This document shows positions 23,601 to 32,059 of a DNA stretch of 51,543 nt, in pieces. Below the pieces are notes generated by a model that was not told where the DNA came from, did not search any database, and was given only the letters and a program-made list of their open reading frames with translations. Location: positions 656,072 through 707,614 of the forward strand of contig SCFE01000032.1 of assembly GCA_004352715.1 (NCBI GenBank). Direction: 5' to 3'. A program made the translations under genes and the position numbers. Origin of the DNA: Hofstenia miamia. Lineage: Eukaryota; Xenacoelomorpha; Acoela. The stretch's first letter is position 1. The number at the start of each line of letters is the position of its first letter.

Positions 23601-24490
23601 ATGTGCTAGTGACACTATTGTTAAGAAGATCAGTTCCTTTGTAATTTTCTATATTTAGTCCAAATATACAAATTTGTGTTTCAAATGCAGTTAAAATGTC
23701 AAATGTAATTGCAATACATACTAATTATATCGATAACTGGTATATTACAAAACGAATCGATAGATTATCAAAGGTGTCACAAGGCATACCGATTATTAAT
23801 ATTATTATTATTATCAGAATTGGGGTTTTTTACATTTTTTCTTAAGGAGACTTGTAAAATGCATAAGCGGCATCACTTATTCTAAGACTAATTCTGGATG
23901 AAATCCTTACCCCATTGCATTCAATTGAGGAAAGAAAGAGCATCTCTTTGGCAAGGTATCAAGTAGAGGAATTACAAAATACAGTAAAACACAGTTAGAC
24001 CTTGTATTTAGCACTCTATTAGAAAATATATTATCTATCAAATTTTAAATAACTTCCTTTTTTAGGTTTGTGCTATATAATGTTAATAGTGTATTAAAAC
24101 TTGTATAAGGATACATAAAGTTGACAATGTAGAGCCGTTGATATTTGTGTTCTACATACAAAATGATAAGCAAAAATTAAATTTTGATGTAAACTGATTT
24201 ACAAATTAGACTTCAAAATGCTCCATACACAAATATATATATATAGGGTTATTAGAGTAATACCTGCCACTTTGGAAGTGGATTGAACTCAATAGTAACA
24301 AAACACCAGTATTCTCTGGATCTTGTCGATATAATTGATTACAATGCCTTTCAGCATTTTCATAATCTCCTTGTTGATATTCCTTATGAGCAATATCCAT
24401 TAGAGTTTGCATATCCAGTTGAGTATTCAAAGAGCGTGGTAATTGGGCACCAGGAGTGTTACTTAAATCAGAGGCGAGGTACTTCATCAT
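11328..24490 (-). CDS. OGT: O-GlcNAc transferase (OGT), complete 11-exon gene
   Basis: This enzyme moves GlcNAc from UDP-GlcNAc to Ser/Thr of nuclear and cytoplasmic proteins. Coding exons on the minus strand are 24490-24264, 22415-22226, 21407-20927, 20837-20360, 20069-19882, 19838-19627, 19213-18933, 18770-18537, 18493-18271, 17315-17075 and 11680-11328. They join with GT-AG junctions and matching phases into 1035 codons, close to the 1046 of the long human form. Residues 1 to about 480 are a TPR superhelix and the rest is the catalytic region. Residues matching human H498, D554, H558, Y841, K842, K898, H901, H920 and D925 are present (here H514, D569, H573, Y837, K838, K894, H897, H916, D921). 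Human T560 is Ser here and the usual Pro-Gly-Glu before TLASR is Thr-Met-Asp. The intervening domain is shorter than in vertebrates. Start choice: the first of two adjacent ATGs in the exon that aligns with the family N-terminus. Confidence 0.96.
11845..12780 (+). pseudogene. Degenerate LINE reverse transcriptase inside OGT intron 10
   Basis: On the plus strand, antisense to OGT, reverse-transcriptase blocks follow in order. These are [16 protein letters not shown] (about 12025-12075), [16 protein letters not shown] for motif A just after the stop near 12118, a weak CADGLKV in place of FADD near 12300, WAAHINKRI near 12510 and [12 protein letters not shown] near 12655-12690. Stops and frame changes separate them, so it is dead. 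The P-like element sits just beyond it at 12835. Confidence 0.65.
12827..12834. repeat. Left copy of 8-bp target site duplication (CTTCATAT)
   Basis: CTTCATAT directly precedes the left tip of the P-like element and is repeated exactly at 15710-15717. Eight-base duplications are diagnostic of P-element and hAT insertions; the THAP/transposase content decides for P. Confidence 0.93.
13053..13415 (+). CDS. P-like transposase, THAP DNA-binding N-terminal part
   Basis: This is the N-terminal 121 codons of the transposase. The start chosen is the ATG of [10 protein letters not shown], because THAP domains begin with Met within a few residues of the first Cys pair. The zinc-binding C2CH pattern is visible: CSVGYC, then W in CKKWVAALP, then CSLHW. 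It is followed by [10 protein letters not shown], the equivalent of the AVPTIF motif. THAP domains bind the transposon ends. If not spliced, the frame runs on into the insertion and stops at 13434-13436 after only seven more codons. The frame continues exactly into 13568 if 13416-13567 is removed. Confidence 0.88.
13415..13562. mobile_element. 148-bp TTAA-flanked MITE within the transposase, candidate intron
   Basis: The tips are GGTGAACCACCCC on the left and, on the reverse complement of the right end, TGTGAATCACCCC: 11 of 13 match. TTAA flanks both sides (13411-13414 and 13563-13566), a piggyBac-type duplication. The left tip supplies a donor, TTTAAG|GTGAAC. The right tip plus TTAA and the next G supply an acceptor, CACATTAAG|GAAGAT. 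Splicing 13416-13567 joins the THAP and transposase frames in phase 0. The acceptor lacks a clear pyrimidine tract. Alternatives are simple inactivation of the transposase, or an ancestral intron whose ends resemble repeats by chance. Confidence 0.75.
13568..15460 (+). CDS. P-like transposase, catalytic part
   Basis: These 630 codons continue the THAP exon; joined, the protein has 751 residues, about the length of Drosophila P transposase. The upstream frame has only a GTG at 13553 and no ATG near its start, so the part probably depends on the THAP exon. Recognisable P/THAP9 blocks are [27 protein letters not shown], a long helical middle, [16 protein letters not shown] (which carries the expected catalytic Glu and the RxxGG element) and a C-terminal [12 protein letters not shown]. 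Two oddities argue against activity. The usual LLFDxVH before KCVRNN is LLYGNIH here, so the expected Asp is Gly. Only some 30 residues separate the YRHY and KCVRNN blocks, where the family has a much longer stretch holding the first catalytic Asp. Confidence 0.82.
   Translation, partial: EDDIISCTSLEFSKKLKIKSKESNHSFIFQDMTVAPCDINTIMMVSTLRCGSIHKWSIYFVLQPDNKSLKIDTCLQLNEVKIELYNYGKAVSLPFLSAKQSIRHWSEIDEVFKRIRLNDDNTEEDKRHEFILRQLKYTNKPKNGRIYNSHDIIVAFSWYATSRALYRHYIDGNCINQKYINTFGDFFADESKPWLVKAPHDQNQRFFLLYGNIHIVKCVRNNWYFEKLQSLQFYDFENVSDILIAKWSDLRTLFEVEKNFVLHLSPLNEKAISPSNIQLQKVNLALKVFCEQTATALMCFSKANESTRATAKFVRILSSFFRIINVKSKFEGKRTRDNFREPISSLSSDSLAFLKKMAKLANYMRPASSCARVRSLTVDTSKALMHNCLAMVDLCEHLLTTTAVYKHDYILLGQFQDDTIEELFANFRRCGGSNYYITLSQVMETHNIDKAKLAVSFTNLSSLLQSNSTHNCSQCSLIFSEDIWKLLDELPTTAQVKRNDFKLAAYYVAGYISKRFPTYQEGTEQISTDSSLFQDLLDRGGLSRPNETIYCVTLYCTVLFDTIEFSYRSKFCRESLCKLFDKVRIFYFQDDHISTEVFRILSNICLNNWCRYVCSNVITKCDSQKIAKLS
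15710..15717. repeat. Right copy of 8-bp target site duplication (CTTCATAT)
   Basis: Exact repeat of 12827-12834 immediately after the right tip of the P-like element. Confidence 0.93.
15718..16399. other. OGT intron 10 sequence without recognised gene
   Basis: AT-rich intronic DNA. The first ~100 bases could be the displaced 3' end of the LINE at 11845-12780, since the P-like element may have landed in its tail. I could not confirm this by sequence motifs. Confidence 0.4.
16400..16660 (-). pseudogene. Short LINE reverse-transcriptase C-terminal fragment
   Basis: On the minus strand the frame at 16629-16420 contains [20 protein letters not shown] and a [16 protein letters not shown] block. 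This matches the region after the palm domain in LINE reverse transcriptases, where 'l...i...lLYGsetW' and then 'l.kiQ' occur. It is only ~70 codons and stops abruptly, so it is a dead fragment in OGT intron 10, parallel to OGT. Confidence 0.45.
17075..17315 (-). CDS. OGT: OGT coding exon 10 (catalytic C-lobe)
   Basis: Residues 839-919 contain [31 protein letters not shown] and [12 protein letters not shown]. They include K894, H897 and H916, equivalent to human K898, H901 and H920. Acceptor TTTCAG|ATTGAT; donor ACAG|GTTCAA opens the 5394-bp intron that holds the P-like element. Confidence 0.95.
18271..18493 (-). CDS. OGT: OGT coding exon 9 (intervening domain to catalytic C-lobe)
   Basis: Residues 764-838 include SNGLA-like [15 protein letters not shown] and end at FCNFCQLYK. 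The last two residues match human Y841 and K842, which bind the UDP diphosphate. Acceptor GTGTAG|GGTGGT, donor TATAAG|GTTAGT. Confidence 0.94.
18537..18770 (-). CDS. OGT: OGT coding exon 8 (end of N-lobe, intervening domain)
   Basis: Residues 686-764 carry [22 protein letters not shown], then poorly conserved sequence of the intervening domain. Acceptor TTTTTAG|TGTGAC, donor CATAG|GTATGC. The next intron is another 43-nt one. Confidence 0.93.
18933..19213 (-). CDS. OGT: OGT coding exon 7 (catalytic N-lobe)
   Basis: Residues 593-685 include [35 protein letters not shown] and [17 protein letters not shown], among the most conserved OGT blocks; the LGYPG loop contacts the sugar nucleotide in the family. 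Acceptor TTTTTAG|GTGTAT, donor GATCG|GTATGT. Confidence 0.96.
19627..19838 (-). CDS. OGT: OGT coding exon 6 (catalytic N-lobe)
   Basis: This exon lies in residues 522-592. It carries [20 protein letters not shown], with D569 and H573 matching human D554 and H558, which sit by the acceptor hydroxyl and UDP-GlcNAc. The human HPTSH motif is HPSSH here. The exon is bounded by AATTAG|GTAATG and GTGGAG|GTCTAT. Confidence 0.9.
19882..20069 (-). CDS. OGT: OGT coding exon 5 (last TPR and entry to catalytic region)
   Basis: Residues 459-521 end the TPRs and include [12 protein letters not shown]; its H514 matches the human active-site H498. The donor CTAG|GTATGC opens a 43-nt intron, close to the smallest that animal spliceosomes use. 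Confidence 0.94.
20360..20837 (-). CDS. OGT: OGT coding exon 4 (TPRs)
   Basis: Residues 300-459 continue the TPR array ([48 protein letters not shown]). Acceptor AATTTAG|ATGC and donor TATAG|GTAATT keep the frame with exons 3 and 5. Confidence 0.95.
20927..21407 (-). CDS. OGT: OGT coding exon 3 (TPRs)
   Basis: Residues 140-299 hold about five TPRs, with blocks such as [19 protein letters not shown] and [20 protein letters not shown]. The regularly spaced Asn residues along the repeats build the peptide-binding ladder in the family. Acceptor TTTTAG|GTTTCT, donor CCCAG|GTGCGT; the following intron is only 89 bp. Confidence 0.95.
22129..22158. repeat. GC-rich hairpin in OGT intron 2
   Basis: GCCACTAATGCGG at 22129-22141 pairs with 22146-22158 (12 of 13 positions) around a TTAC loop. 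It lies about 70 bases past the exon 2 donor on the minus strand and is unusually GC-rich for this window. It could be an RNA structure near the splice site or the centre of a small repeat. Confidence 0.6.
22226..22415 (-). CDS. OGT: OGT coding exon 2 (TPRs)
   Basis: Residues 76-139 include [15 protein letters not shown] and [13 protein letters not shown], strongly conserved OGT TPR signatures. The acceptor is ATTTTAG|ATATG and the donor CAG|GTTTAT. Intron 1 before it is 1848 bp, intron 2 after it 818 bp. Confidence 0.93.
23032..23215 (+). pseudogene. LINE C-terminal fragment in OGT intron 1
   Basis: The plus-strand translation contains [17 protein letters not shown] followed, about 30 residues on, by [12 protein letters not shown]. 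This resembles the LINE tail pattern 'vyk.lhgLaP.Yl.dlf ... WN.LP'. It is short, ends in stops, and is antisense to OGT. Confidence 0.35.
24264..24490 (-). CDS. OGT: OGT coding exon 1 (N-terminus, first TPR)
   Basis: Residues 1-75 begin with two adjacent Met codons and reach [12 protein letters not shown], the conserved end of the first TPR region. The donor is GGCAG|GTATTA, in phase 2. Upstream, TTTTAG|CGGT at about 24495 looks like an acceptor four bases before the ATG, suggesting an untranslated leader exon further out. Confidence 0.9.
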
Positions 24491-24494
24491 ACCG

Positions 24495-25480
24495 CTAAAA
24501 TAATGGTATATATAAATAGATTGAAAATTTCAATTTGCAGTCATCTATAGGAAATAAATAATGCATAATTCAATAATAAAAAGAATACAGTTTGCAAATG
24601 CTTCAAGAATAAATTAATCAAATATCTGTTACGTAAAATAATTATGATTATTTAAGAATATAGTTCGAATAAAGTTTTAGGGTTATTTGCTTTGCTTTCA
24701 GTAATGTTCATGAACAAAAAAGTATAACAATGTACAATATGCAATAGCTTTGATTTAAAGTATGATAAAATATTTTACTGAATACACTAGCAAAAGTAAT
24801 TATAAAATATACAAATAGTTTTTAAAAATATACTATGGCTTGCTTTATGGGACAAAATTAAATCCTTTCCAATATCAATGAATAGAAAATTTTTGGGAAA
24901 TTAGTGGTTTTTCTAATGTAATGTGCTTAAAATGTATACTTCATGACTATCCTGTAAGTCAATCTATAGTTGTGATTGCTGATTAGTTATTATTAATTAA
25001 ATGATTATGCAAATATGTGAAGAAAATTTTTTATTTTATCTTTTACTATTTATGTTGCTTGAACAGTTCTGATTATATATATTCCTTTAAATTCATCAAA
25101 CGTGTATTAATAAATTTGCTCGCACATGCAATCTTTATTCTATACAATTTTATTAATTTTAGTTAACCATACCATTTTGCTATTTAGAGAAGCAACATTA
25201 TGTATTTAAATATTATTTTGGGTGTATTGCAGATCACTAAAAATGAAGGCAAATTTTTTTAAGTAACAAAATATTGCTAAATTTATATTTTATTTTGTAT
25301 TAAGTGTTTTACATGTTTTGTTTGAAATAAATTGTATTATTATTAACTAAAACTAAATATTGAAAAAACACAAATTATAATTTTTTTTCACCAAAGTCAC
25401 AAAGAAATCTAATAAGGGATATAGAACTAAAGATTGCAGTTGGTCTCATTTTCAATACTGTTCTTTTCTTTTAACTCACC
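24495..25480 (-). promoter_or_regulatory. OGT: Predicted OGT leader intron and 5' UTR exon boundary
   Basis: An acceptor-like TTTTAG lies four bases before the OGT ATG (ends at 24495). A near-perfect donor, AATTTAG|GTGAGT, lies at 25480/25479. Together they would define a 985-bp intron in the 5' untranslated region, with a leader exon to the right of 25480. No other gene was seen in this stretch. Transcript data are needed to decide. Confidence 0.35.
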
Positions 25481-25687
25481 TAAATTCGAAACATCGTATG
25501 CTTCTCTCAAGGACATTTAATTGGTGTATAAAAACTCTAAACTTTGCACAAAAGTATGACGAAGCTTCAGTATATTGTAATAAATATAAAATATTATCTC
25601 AGTTCTACCAAATTTACCTGCATATGCTATCTATCTTTTTTAAATTCAAATGTCTACAAATATCTCTCCTTTTCTTTAATGACTATA

Positions 25688-26635
25688 TGTGACCCATCAC
25701 CACAAAATGAGTCACAATGCACCAAATTGTCATTTTGCATTATCATTATTTCTGGATAGAGGACATTTTGAGCTTTTATATGAACCATATATCACAGAAA
25801 ATCTAATAAAAACTGATAAACTATGAAGAAACACGTATCTTGAATTTTGAGCATTTATTTTCACAAGTTTTCGAGTAAATTGTAATCAAAGTTGACGAAC
25901 CTTCAAACATAAAAAGTGCTTAGCAACTAGTAGGGTTTTAATTACTTTAACACCATAGTCTTATTATTCTGATATATACAGAAATATACATGAGTACACG
26001 TATTTAATGAACAATTATCTGTTTTATAGTCCAGAAGTGATGCACCCATGACTCCATGACTTTTCACGAAAAATAGACCCACAAAAGTGCACAAACAAGG
26101 AATATATTCTCATTATATCAGTAAATCAGTATGTATTTATTACATAACACTTTCTGTTATTAAAGCAAATTTCCTTTGTCCTTGACCTGTCTACAACCAA
26201 GCGATTTTAACAATGTGGTAGTCAGATTTCAGAAGGCTAGTGCAAATTCAATTTTGATGCTATGTCATAAAAAAAATTGGCTACGGGTGCAGAATGCGCG
26301 TGCATGTTTCCCATATATCGAATGTTGACATCACAAGGATTCCCCTGATACGCGATGTGATGTTCCCTTATCGGCAAATGCGTAAATATTTGAGTTGTTT
26401 ATTTACGATAAAATTTATTTTGTTTTTTTACTAATTATTGCCAGAAAATGTTAAATGAATAATCTTTCCCGGAATTTAATTCAAAATCTGGACTTATCTG
26501 ACCAAAGTATTGATATAAATTAGTAAATTTACGAAATAAATTTTTTTAGTAATTTTCACAATTTTCAGCTTTGAGAGGATGTTACTCGAAAGTAGACAAT
26601 GCGAATTCCGACTCATTTCGTGATGATGGGTCACA
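25688..26635. mobile_element. 948-bp non-autonomous DNA transposon (MITE) with TA duplication
   Basis: 26-bp terminal inverted repeats start TGTGACCCATCA and end with AAATGAGTC, 24 of 26 positions matching between 25688-25713 and 26610-26635. TA flanks each side (25686-25687 and 26636-26637). The interior has no protein-like frame. The TA target suggests the IS630/Tc1/mariner superfamily, though the tips are not of the CAGTG type. Confidence 0.7.
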
Positions 26636-26637
26636 TA

Positions 26638-27020
26638 GTAAATTAAATGAAAGGTCTTAAAAATTTCTGTGTTTAGATAAAAATGCTAATGGCTTTCATA
26701 ACATATCAATTAAATTGTGGAATAAGTTAGATTACGAAACGCGAATAGAAAAAACTATAAAAAGCTTAGAAAAAAATTGAAACAGTTTCTTCTAATAAAA
26801 CAATTATAATTTAGGAAACGGTAATACACTTCATGCATTCGAAACATACATCCAACATTGAGCATTTACACAAACATTCACACACACATTGATTATATTA
26901 GTATATATTGTACATATTAATTTGTAGTTAAATATTTGTTTATATTTTATTTTTCTTTTGTCACGTGTTGGTTTGTAGATTTTTTGTAATAAATTTGCTT
27001 TGACTCTTAAAACAAATCAT
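26638..27020 (+). mobile_element. LINE 3' end, interrupted by the adjacent MITE
   Basis: The plus strand reads FHNISIKLWNKLDYETRIEK and then KTIKSLEK near 26695-26780, the typical LINE C-terminus 's.kLWNsLp.eir...s...Fk'. Non-coding sequence and a short direct-repeat tail (ATCAAATCAT near 27005-27020) follow, as at a LINE 3' end. The part before 25686 may be its upstream half, split by the MITE at 25688-26635. Confidence 0.4.
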
Positions 27021-27418
27021 ATCAAATCATAGAGGTTATTTTATCCAGTCACTTAAGAATTCTCTGAGATGTATTTTCCGAAGCACCTTTTGCATTAACC
27101 TGCTCACGTTAGCTAGCACCGTTTTGAAATTTGCAATGGAAAATTATGCATTCAATTTATTAAGAATTTCAGTTAACTTCAGAAAATTATATTATAACTT
27201 GTATCATTCTAAGTTTTGGTAAGATTTTATATATTAACTATTTGTAGAATTGACTTAGAATAATTCTCTCAGTTTTCATCGTGAATTGGCAATGTACTAT
27301 TGTTTAATAGCAATTAAGATAAAAAAGAAATTGCTTTGAATGTACCAAATATACACTAGTATATTTTGACAAAAAATCTGCAAAAGAAAAGCAGCTAATA
27401 ATCTCAATTTAAAAATCA
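27021..27418. other. Non-coding stretch
   Basis: AT-rich sequence with no supported feature. Confidence 0.5.
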
Positions 27419-27488
27419 ACTACAACGGTGTCTGTTTTTATAAAATCTATATTTTAGAAAAAACATTAATAATAGTAGTTTTTTTTAT

Positions 27489-27519
<31 letters not shown>

Positions 27520-27688
27520 NNNNNNNNNNNNNNNNNNNNNNNNNNNNNNNNNNNNNNNNNNNNNNNNNNNNNNNNNNNNNNNNNNNNNACTACAACGGTG
27601 TCTGTTTTTATAAAATCTATATTTTAGAAAAAACATTAATAATAGTAGTTTTTTTTATTTTCTATATATATATATATATATATATAAT
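27419..27688. repeat. Duplicated 74-bp flank around a 69-N gap next to microsatellites
   Basis: Bases 27419-27492 and 27589-27662 are the same sequence on both sides of Ns at 27520-27588. The left copy runs into a (TC)n(TA)n microsatellite, the right copy into (TA)n. This is best read as two alleles of one locus placed in tandem by the assembler, not as a true duplication. Confidence 0.75.
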
Positions 27689-27851
27689 TTGCAAACTAAT
27701 GTTTAACAACATTGCATAGGCATGTAATAAAAATTTACATAAATAGTTAAATTTACAATAAATATCAATAACGATTTTCAATTATATATAATCCATAATG
27801 TATATTAGTTTAGTATTTACTTTTTAAGCTTGATAGAATGATACTTTTTAG

Positions 27852-28032
27852 ATAGCTTCTCGTGTAATAGAAGATGCATTTGCTTCTAACAACAATTTCT
27901 CTTCGTGTTTTATGTGTAAATCTAATGAAGGACTAGCTGCTTCTCGAAGGGTGATTGATTCTTCAACTGATGATATATCAAGTAGTAGTTCGTGTGGGAG
28001 CAAGTCATTGACGCAGACAGTCACATTTAAGC
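27852..28032 (+). CDS. Orphan internal exon of an unrecognised gene
   Basis: A 181-bp block is open from a good acceptor (ATACTTTTTAG|ATAGC at 27851/27852) to a consensus donor (TTTAAGC|GTAAGTG at 28032/28033), entering in phase 0 and leaving in phase 1. Its 60 residues include CFMCKSNEG and a serine-rich acidic run, STDDISSSSSCGS. I do not recognise the protein and no partner exon is apparent in the neighbouring ungapped sequence. A frame on the opposite strand overlaps but has no comparable splice sites. Confidence 0.4.
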
Positions 28033-28077
28033 GTAAGTGTTTAAATATTAATGAGTGTTTAGTCTTCATTTATTTAA

Positions 28078-28158
28078 CACTAGAACCGCCAACTGGGTCA
28101 ATTGACCCCAAATTGAAATCTTAAAACAGAGGCAATAGCAGATGCTGCGCTTCTAGTG
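28078..28158. mobile_element. piggyBac-type MITE (81 bp) with TTAA duplication
   Basis: TTAA at 28074-28077 and 28159-28162 flank tips CACTAGAACCGC and GCGCTTCTAGTG, the same ends as the 189-bp element at 2589-2777. The interior has a palindromic TGGGTCAATTGACCCC core. It lies about 45 bp past the donor of the orphan exon. Confidence 0.75.
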
Positions 28159-28162
28159 TTAA

Positions 28163-30545
28163 AAATGTATGGATATTTGGTATTATTTATAACTATTTTA
28201 ACTGAGGGTTGTCATGTGTCATGCATTCTGAACATCATATTTTCTACACGTTAACTAATATAGGTAATGTTGCCTATTTTCGTACCTTTTTTTGAATGTT
28301 CACATTTTGAGGAGAAAAGGTAGAATTTATATTGTTCTTTATTAAAAATATTAGTGTTACATTTTTATTTTTTGATTCAAATTATTTCATTTTACACAAT
28401 GCATTTGAAAATTACAATTCGTTTACATTTAGATTAATGGAATTTCGAAATGCGTTTACTCGTTGATTTGAGTATAAGTTTGTTCTTTCAAAGAAAATGA
28501 AGTATATAAAATTAATGTGAAAGTCCTTATATATTGTTTGGAAATTCTTTTGGTTTAAAGAGAAAATTCTAATCCTCTACATTTATTTATATTTTTAAGT
28601 CATATCTTTTAGTAAAGTGAGTAAGGCAATAAAAATGTCTGGTATTGTATTGCAGACATCTTTATTTAATATGCTATAAATAACGATTTCATTAATGTTA
28701 TTCAAAAGGATTTGCAAGTCAATTCGTCTGCTGGCCAAATTCTTTCTCAATATCGCATTTGTTTGTTATTTCTGTCATGCTTGGATTGGTTATTCATTCG
28801 CAACTATTTATTTTCTAATCACATTCCTCTGTTAAAATTACACAGGAATTATTTCCACAAAATTGAAGTTTAAGCGTTGTGAGAAATATAATTTATTTTT
28901 AGTAATTCAACTTTACATTTACATAATCATCATGACATTTCTACTATCTAAATGATTTTTTCAATTTCCCCTCATATTTTCATAGTACTGATGCAAAAAA
29001 AAGTCTTCAGCAAATATAATATTTACTAGATTCACTGCGAAAATTATTCTTATGATGTTTAGCATTTTGTTTTGGTAAATTTAATATCCTCAAATTCTAA
29101 TTCTTCGTTGTTCGTATACGTATTTCGTTGCTAAATAAAACTTCGGCAAATCGTATTTCTTCCGTTTCGATAATTGCTTCTGTATGACTCATTTGTGCTC
29201 TTTTCTTTAAATCGAATTCTCAATCCAGTGTTAATATAAATTACCTCTTATTCTCGTTTGCTAACTAAAGTTTTATTTAAATTTAGCTGGTCGATTTTGA
29301 TCAATTAAATGTGGCACATGATTAACAAAATATCAATCGTAATGATTAGATAATCAAATGCAGCGGTGTTTATAAACTAATAGCGCACTTATCATTTATT
29401 CATTAGATAAAAACTTGAAAAATTAGTGGATTTAGTCACATTATTTTTTGATATAATTACATTATCTACATAATATTATGTTACAATACTACTATTGAAT
29501 AATGTTAAAATGTTAGGACGTACTAAAACTTGGTTTTGATATTCTGACTGTTCAACGTATGCATACAAAATATGCTTACTGAGCTCAAGTTTGGATATAG
29601 TTCAAATATCAATATATAATGCAATTATAAACAATGATATATAATTATATTATCGAGCAAAGCCTATAAAATTATTTATGATTATATTTTGCAAGCTATA
29701 TAATTACCAAACCGTGTAGGTGAAAACAGTTTTACCACAAATTCATAAAGGCAAAGGACGGATCAAATGACAAAAAAAATTTTATGTTGTGCTCACACTA
29801 TGTAGTTTTCTATGTGAATCTAAATTGGCAGTTTTGGTCACAATACCAGTTAGTCTGCTATTATAGTTGTTAGTAAGTAAATTGAATAGTTTTCATAAAA
29901 AATCCAGTTATTACAAAATCAATGTAAATGCAATTTATATCGATTTTGTAATTAACATTTTCGTTTTATATATTTATCGAAAAATATTTATTTAATTATT
30001 TCTCAAAAGATTAAAATTTAAAATTAAACTCATTTGAAACCATATTTTCATTAATTGTAGCCGGAAACCCTGCAAATTTAATCATTGGTTTCATAAAACT
30101 TAAACAAGTTCCACTATGAGTCATGCGAATAGTAGATTTCAAACAAATACTGAAACGTGCATGTTTTGTTATGTAATGCGTACATTTTTGCATATTACTG
30201 TCCTGCAAGCTTATAGTCATTATTGGAAATGATTGAATATAATATTTACTTACTTTATTAATTAAGCAATAAACATTTCTTACTGACTTAAACTACAAAA
30301 ATCCAATATTGTGAAGAAACAACACAATGGGGTTGGGAAAAAACTCTAAAATACCACTAAAAGCATTAAAGAACGGGAGGGTACTTGCCCACCCCAGTTT
30401 TCTCGAAAATACCACAGGTCTTTACCTTCAAAAATGCATAAATCAAATAAATTAATCAAATCGTCAAAGCCGTCACTTAACATTAAAAGCAATAGCTAAA
30501 TTTTGCATATCTGTTGATGACTCAATTTATCATCGTCATTTAACA
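28163..30545. other. Non-coding AT-rich stretch
   Basis: No gene or repeat that I can support. Short frames such as 30011-30220 minus have no recognisable domain. Confidence 0.5.
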
Positions 30546-30553
30546 CTAATCAC
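30546..30553. repeat. Left 8-bp target duplication of hAT element (CTAATCAC)
   Basis: CTAATCAC directly precedes the left tip and recurs exactly at 31897-31904 after the right tip. Confidence 0.9.
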
Positions 30554-31782
30554 CAGTGGCGTACAGACGGAGAGGCCAGGGGGGCTCCCGCTCGAGATAT
30601 AATGGCCACCCCACTAAAAATATTGGTCGAATGAATTTTGATTTTCATACCAATTGACTCTGAATCAATTATATTCATTTAATATATCCGAGGTCTTTGA
30701 AGGAATTTTGTGATTGACATGTTGTTTATCCTTATAACCTAGGGTAGGGCCCGTATCGAGCATGAACAAAGGCGTACAGTTACGGGTTTTTCTACTACGG
30801 GCACCGACCCAGTATACGGGCTCTAAATGGAGCATGATTGCTTGTAGTTTGTTGAAGATGCTAATTTTTAAATCCATTTGTTTGAATTACATTAAACCTA
30901 TTAAGTAATAGGAATTTTCTATCTACTCTATATATCGATTTCTGAATATGTATTTCATGAAACACTAAACTACATGTAGATTTCCCGCAGAACTTATAAA
31001 ATAGTACATAAAATATTACACTAAACCCTCAATACCATTGACCTCTTTTGATATTGTGTTGATAAAATTATCGTACCTATGTACATTATTATGAATTGTT
31101 CAAATTAAATGTAACAAAATACACCATAATGACAAATACACATGGGAATTATAATATTTCTACAATAAATCCCTCCAAAATTACTTCACAACGATGAGGT
31201 AAGTTTTCCCACTGCTGTCAAGGTTTCATCAATTTTTATTGATTGAATCTTTATCTTGATTTTTTCAAAGCTTCAATGATTGGAGTTAAACTGATGATAA
31301 ACATTTTCTTTAAAAATTTAATAGTCGACATGTAACAATCTAGAAAACCTGGAGTAAAACGAGTCCAAATCCACGCCAAATAACACGATCTTCATGAAAA
31401 TTATTTGAAAACAATTATGAAAAGGGAGGTGGCAACACCATCATTTTGAAAAGTTGTTTTTGATATTATTTTATTTGGTCAAAGTTGTTCTATAATATAT
31501 AGTTAAGCTGGGGCTCCATTTGTTTTTTGTGCTGAACTGTGTCAGTTCGGCCTATCATATCAAAATTCTCATGCAGCTATGGCGAAAAGCATCCATCCGC
31601 AAAGCAGAGATCCAATCAATAAATATTGATGAAGTTCACCTTCCATTCTGAAGTTATTTTAGAGCAGATTGGTTCATATATTCAGCATTTACTTTAGAAA
31701 TATGATAATACCGATGTTTATTAGTAATCATTATTTTGTATTTTATTTCTCTTAAATTGAAAATATACAGTATATATATATA

Positions 31783-31824
<42 letters not shown>

Positions 31825-31896
31825 TTAACTGGGCCCACCTCAGATATTTTGGCCCCTTGGTGCCCCCCTTAATTCAATATTGCTTGTACGCCACTG
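30554..31896. mobile_element. Non-autonomous hAT-type transposon, 1343 bp
   Basis: The 12-bp tips are perfect, CAGTGGCGTACA on the left and its complement on the right, and an 8-bp duplication flanks the element. Both features are typical of hAT elements. Sub-terminal C/G-rich blocks near each end (GGGGGG and CCCCCC runs) also mirror one another. The interior has no transposase frame and includes a long TA microsatellite at 31771-31819. Confidence 0.85.
31771..31819. repeat. (TA)n microsatellite inside the hAT element
   Basis: About 49 bp of nearly pure TA repeats, broken once by TAATTTA. Confidence 0.9.
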
Positions 31897-31904
31897 CTAA
31901 TCAC

Positions 31905-32017
31905 TCAAGTATAATTGAAATAACTTGCATATATAGTATCGTAAATTGATCAATAATTTTTTTCTGATGAAGGCTAGTTACATGTTAAATTAAATGTCGT
32001 TTTTTGTTTTTAATTTC

Positions 32018-32059
<42 letters not shown>

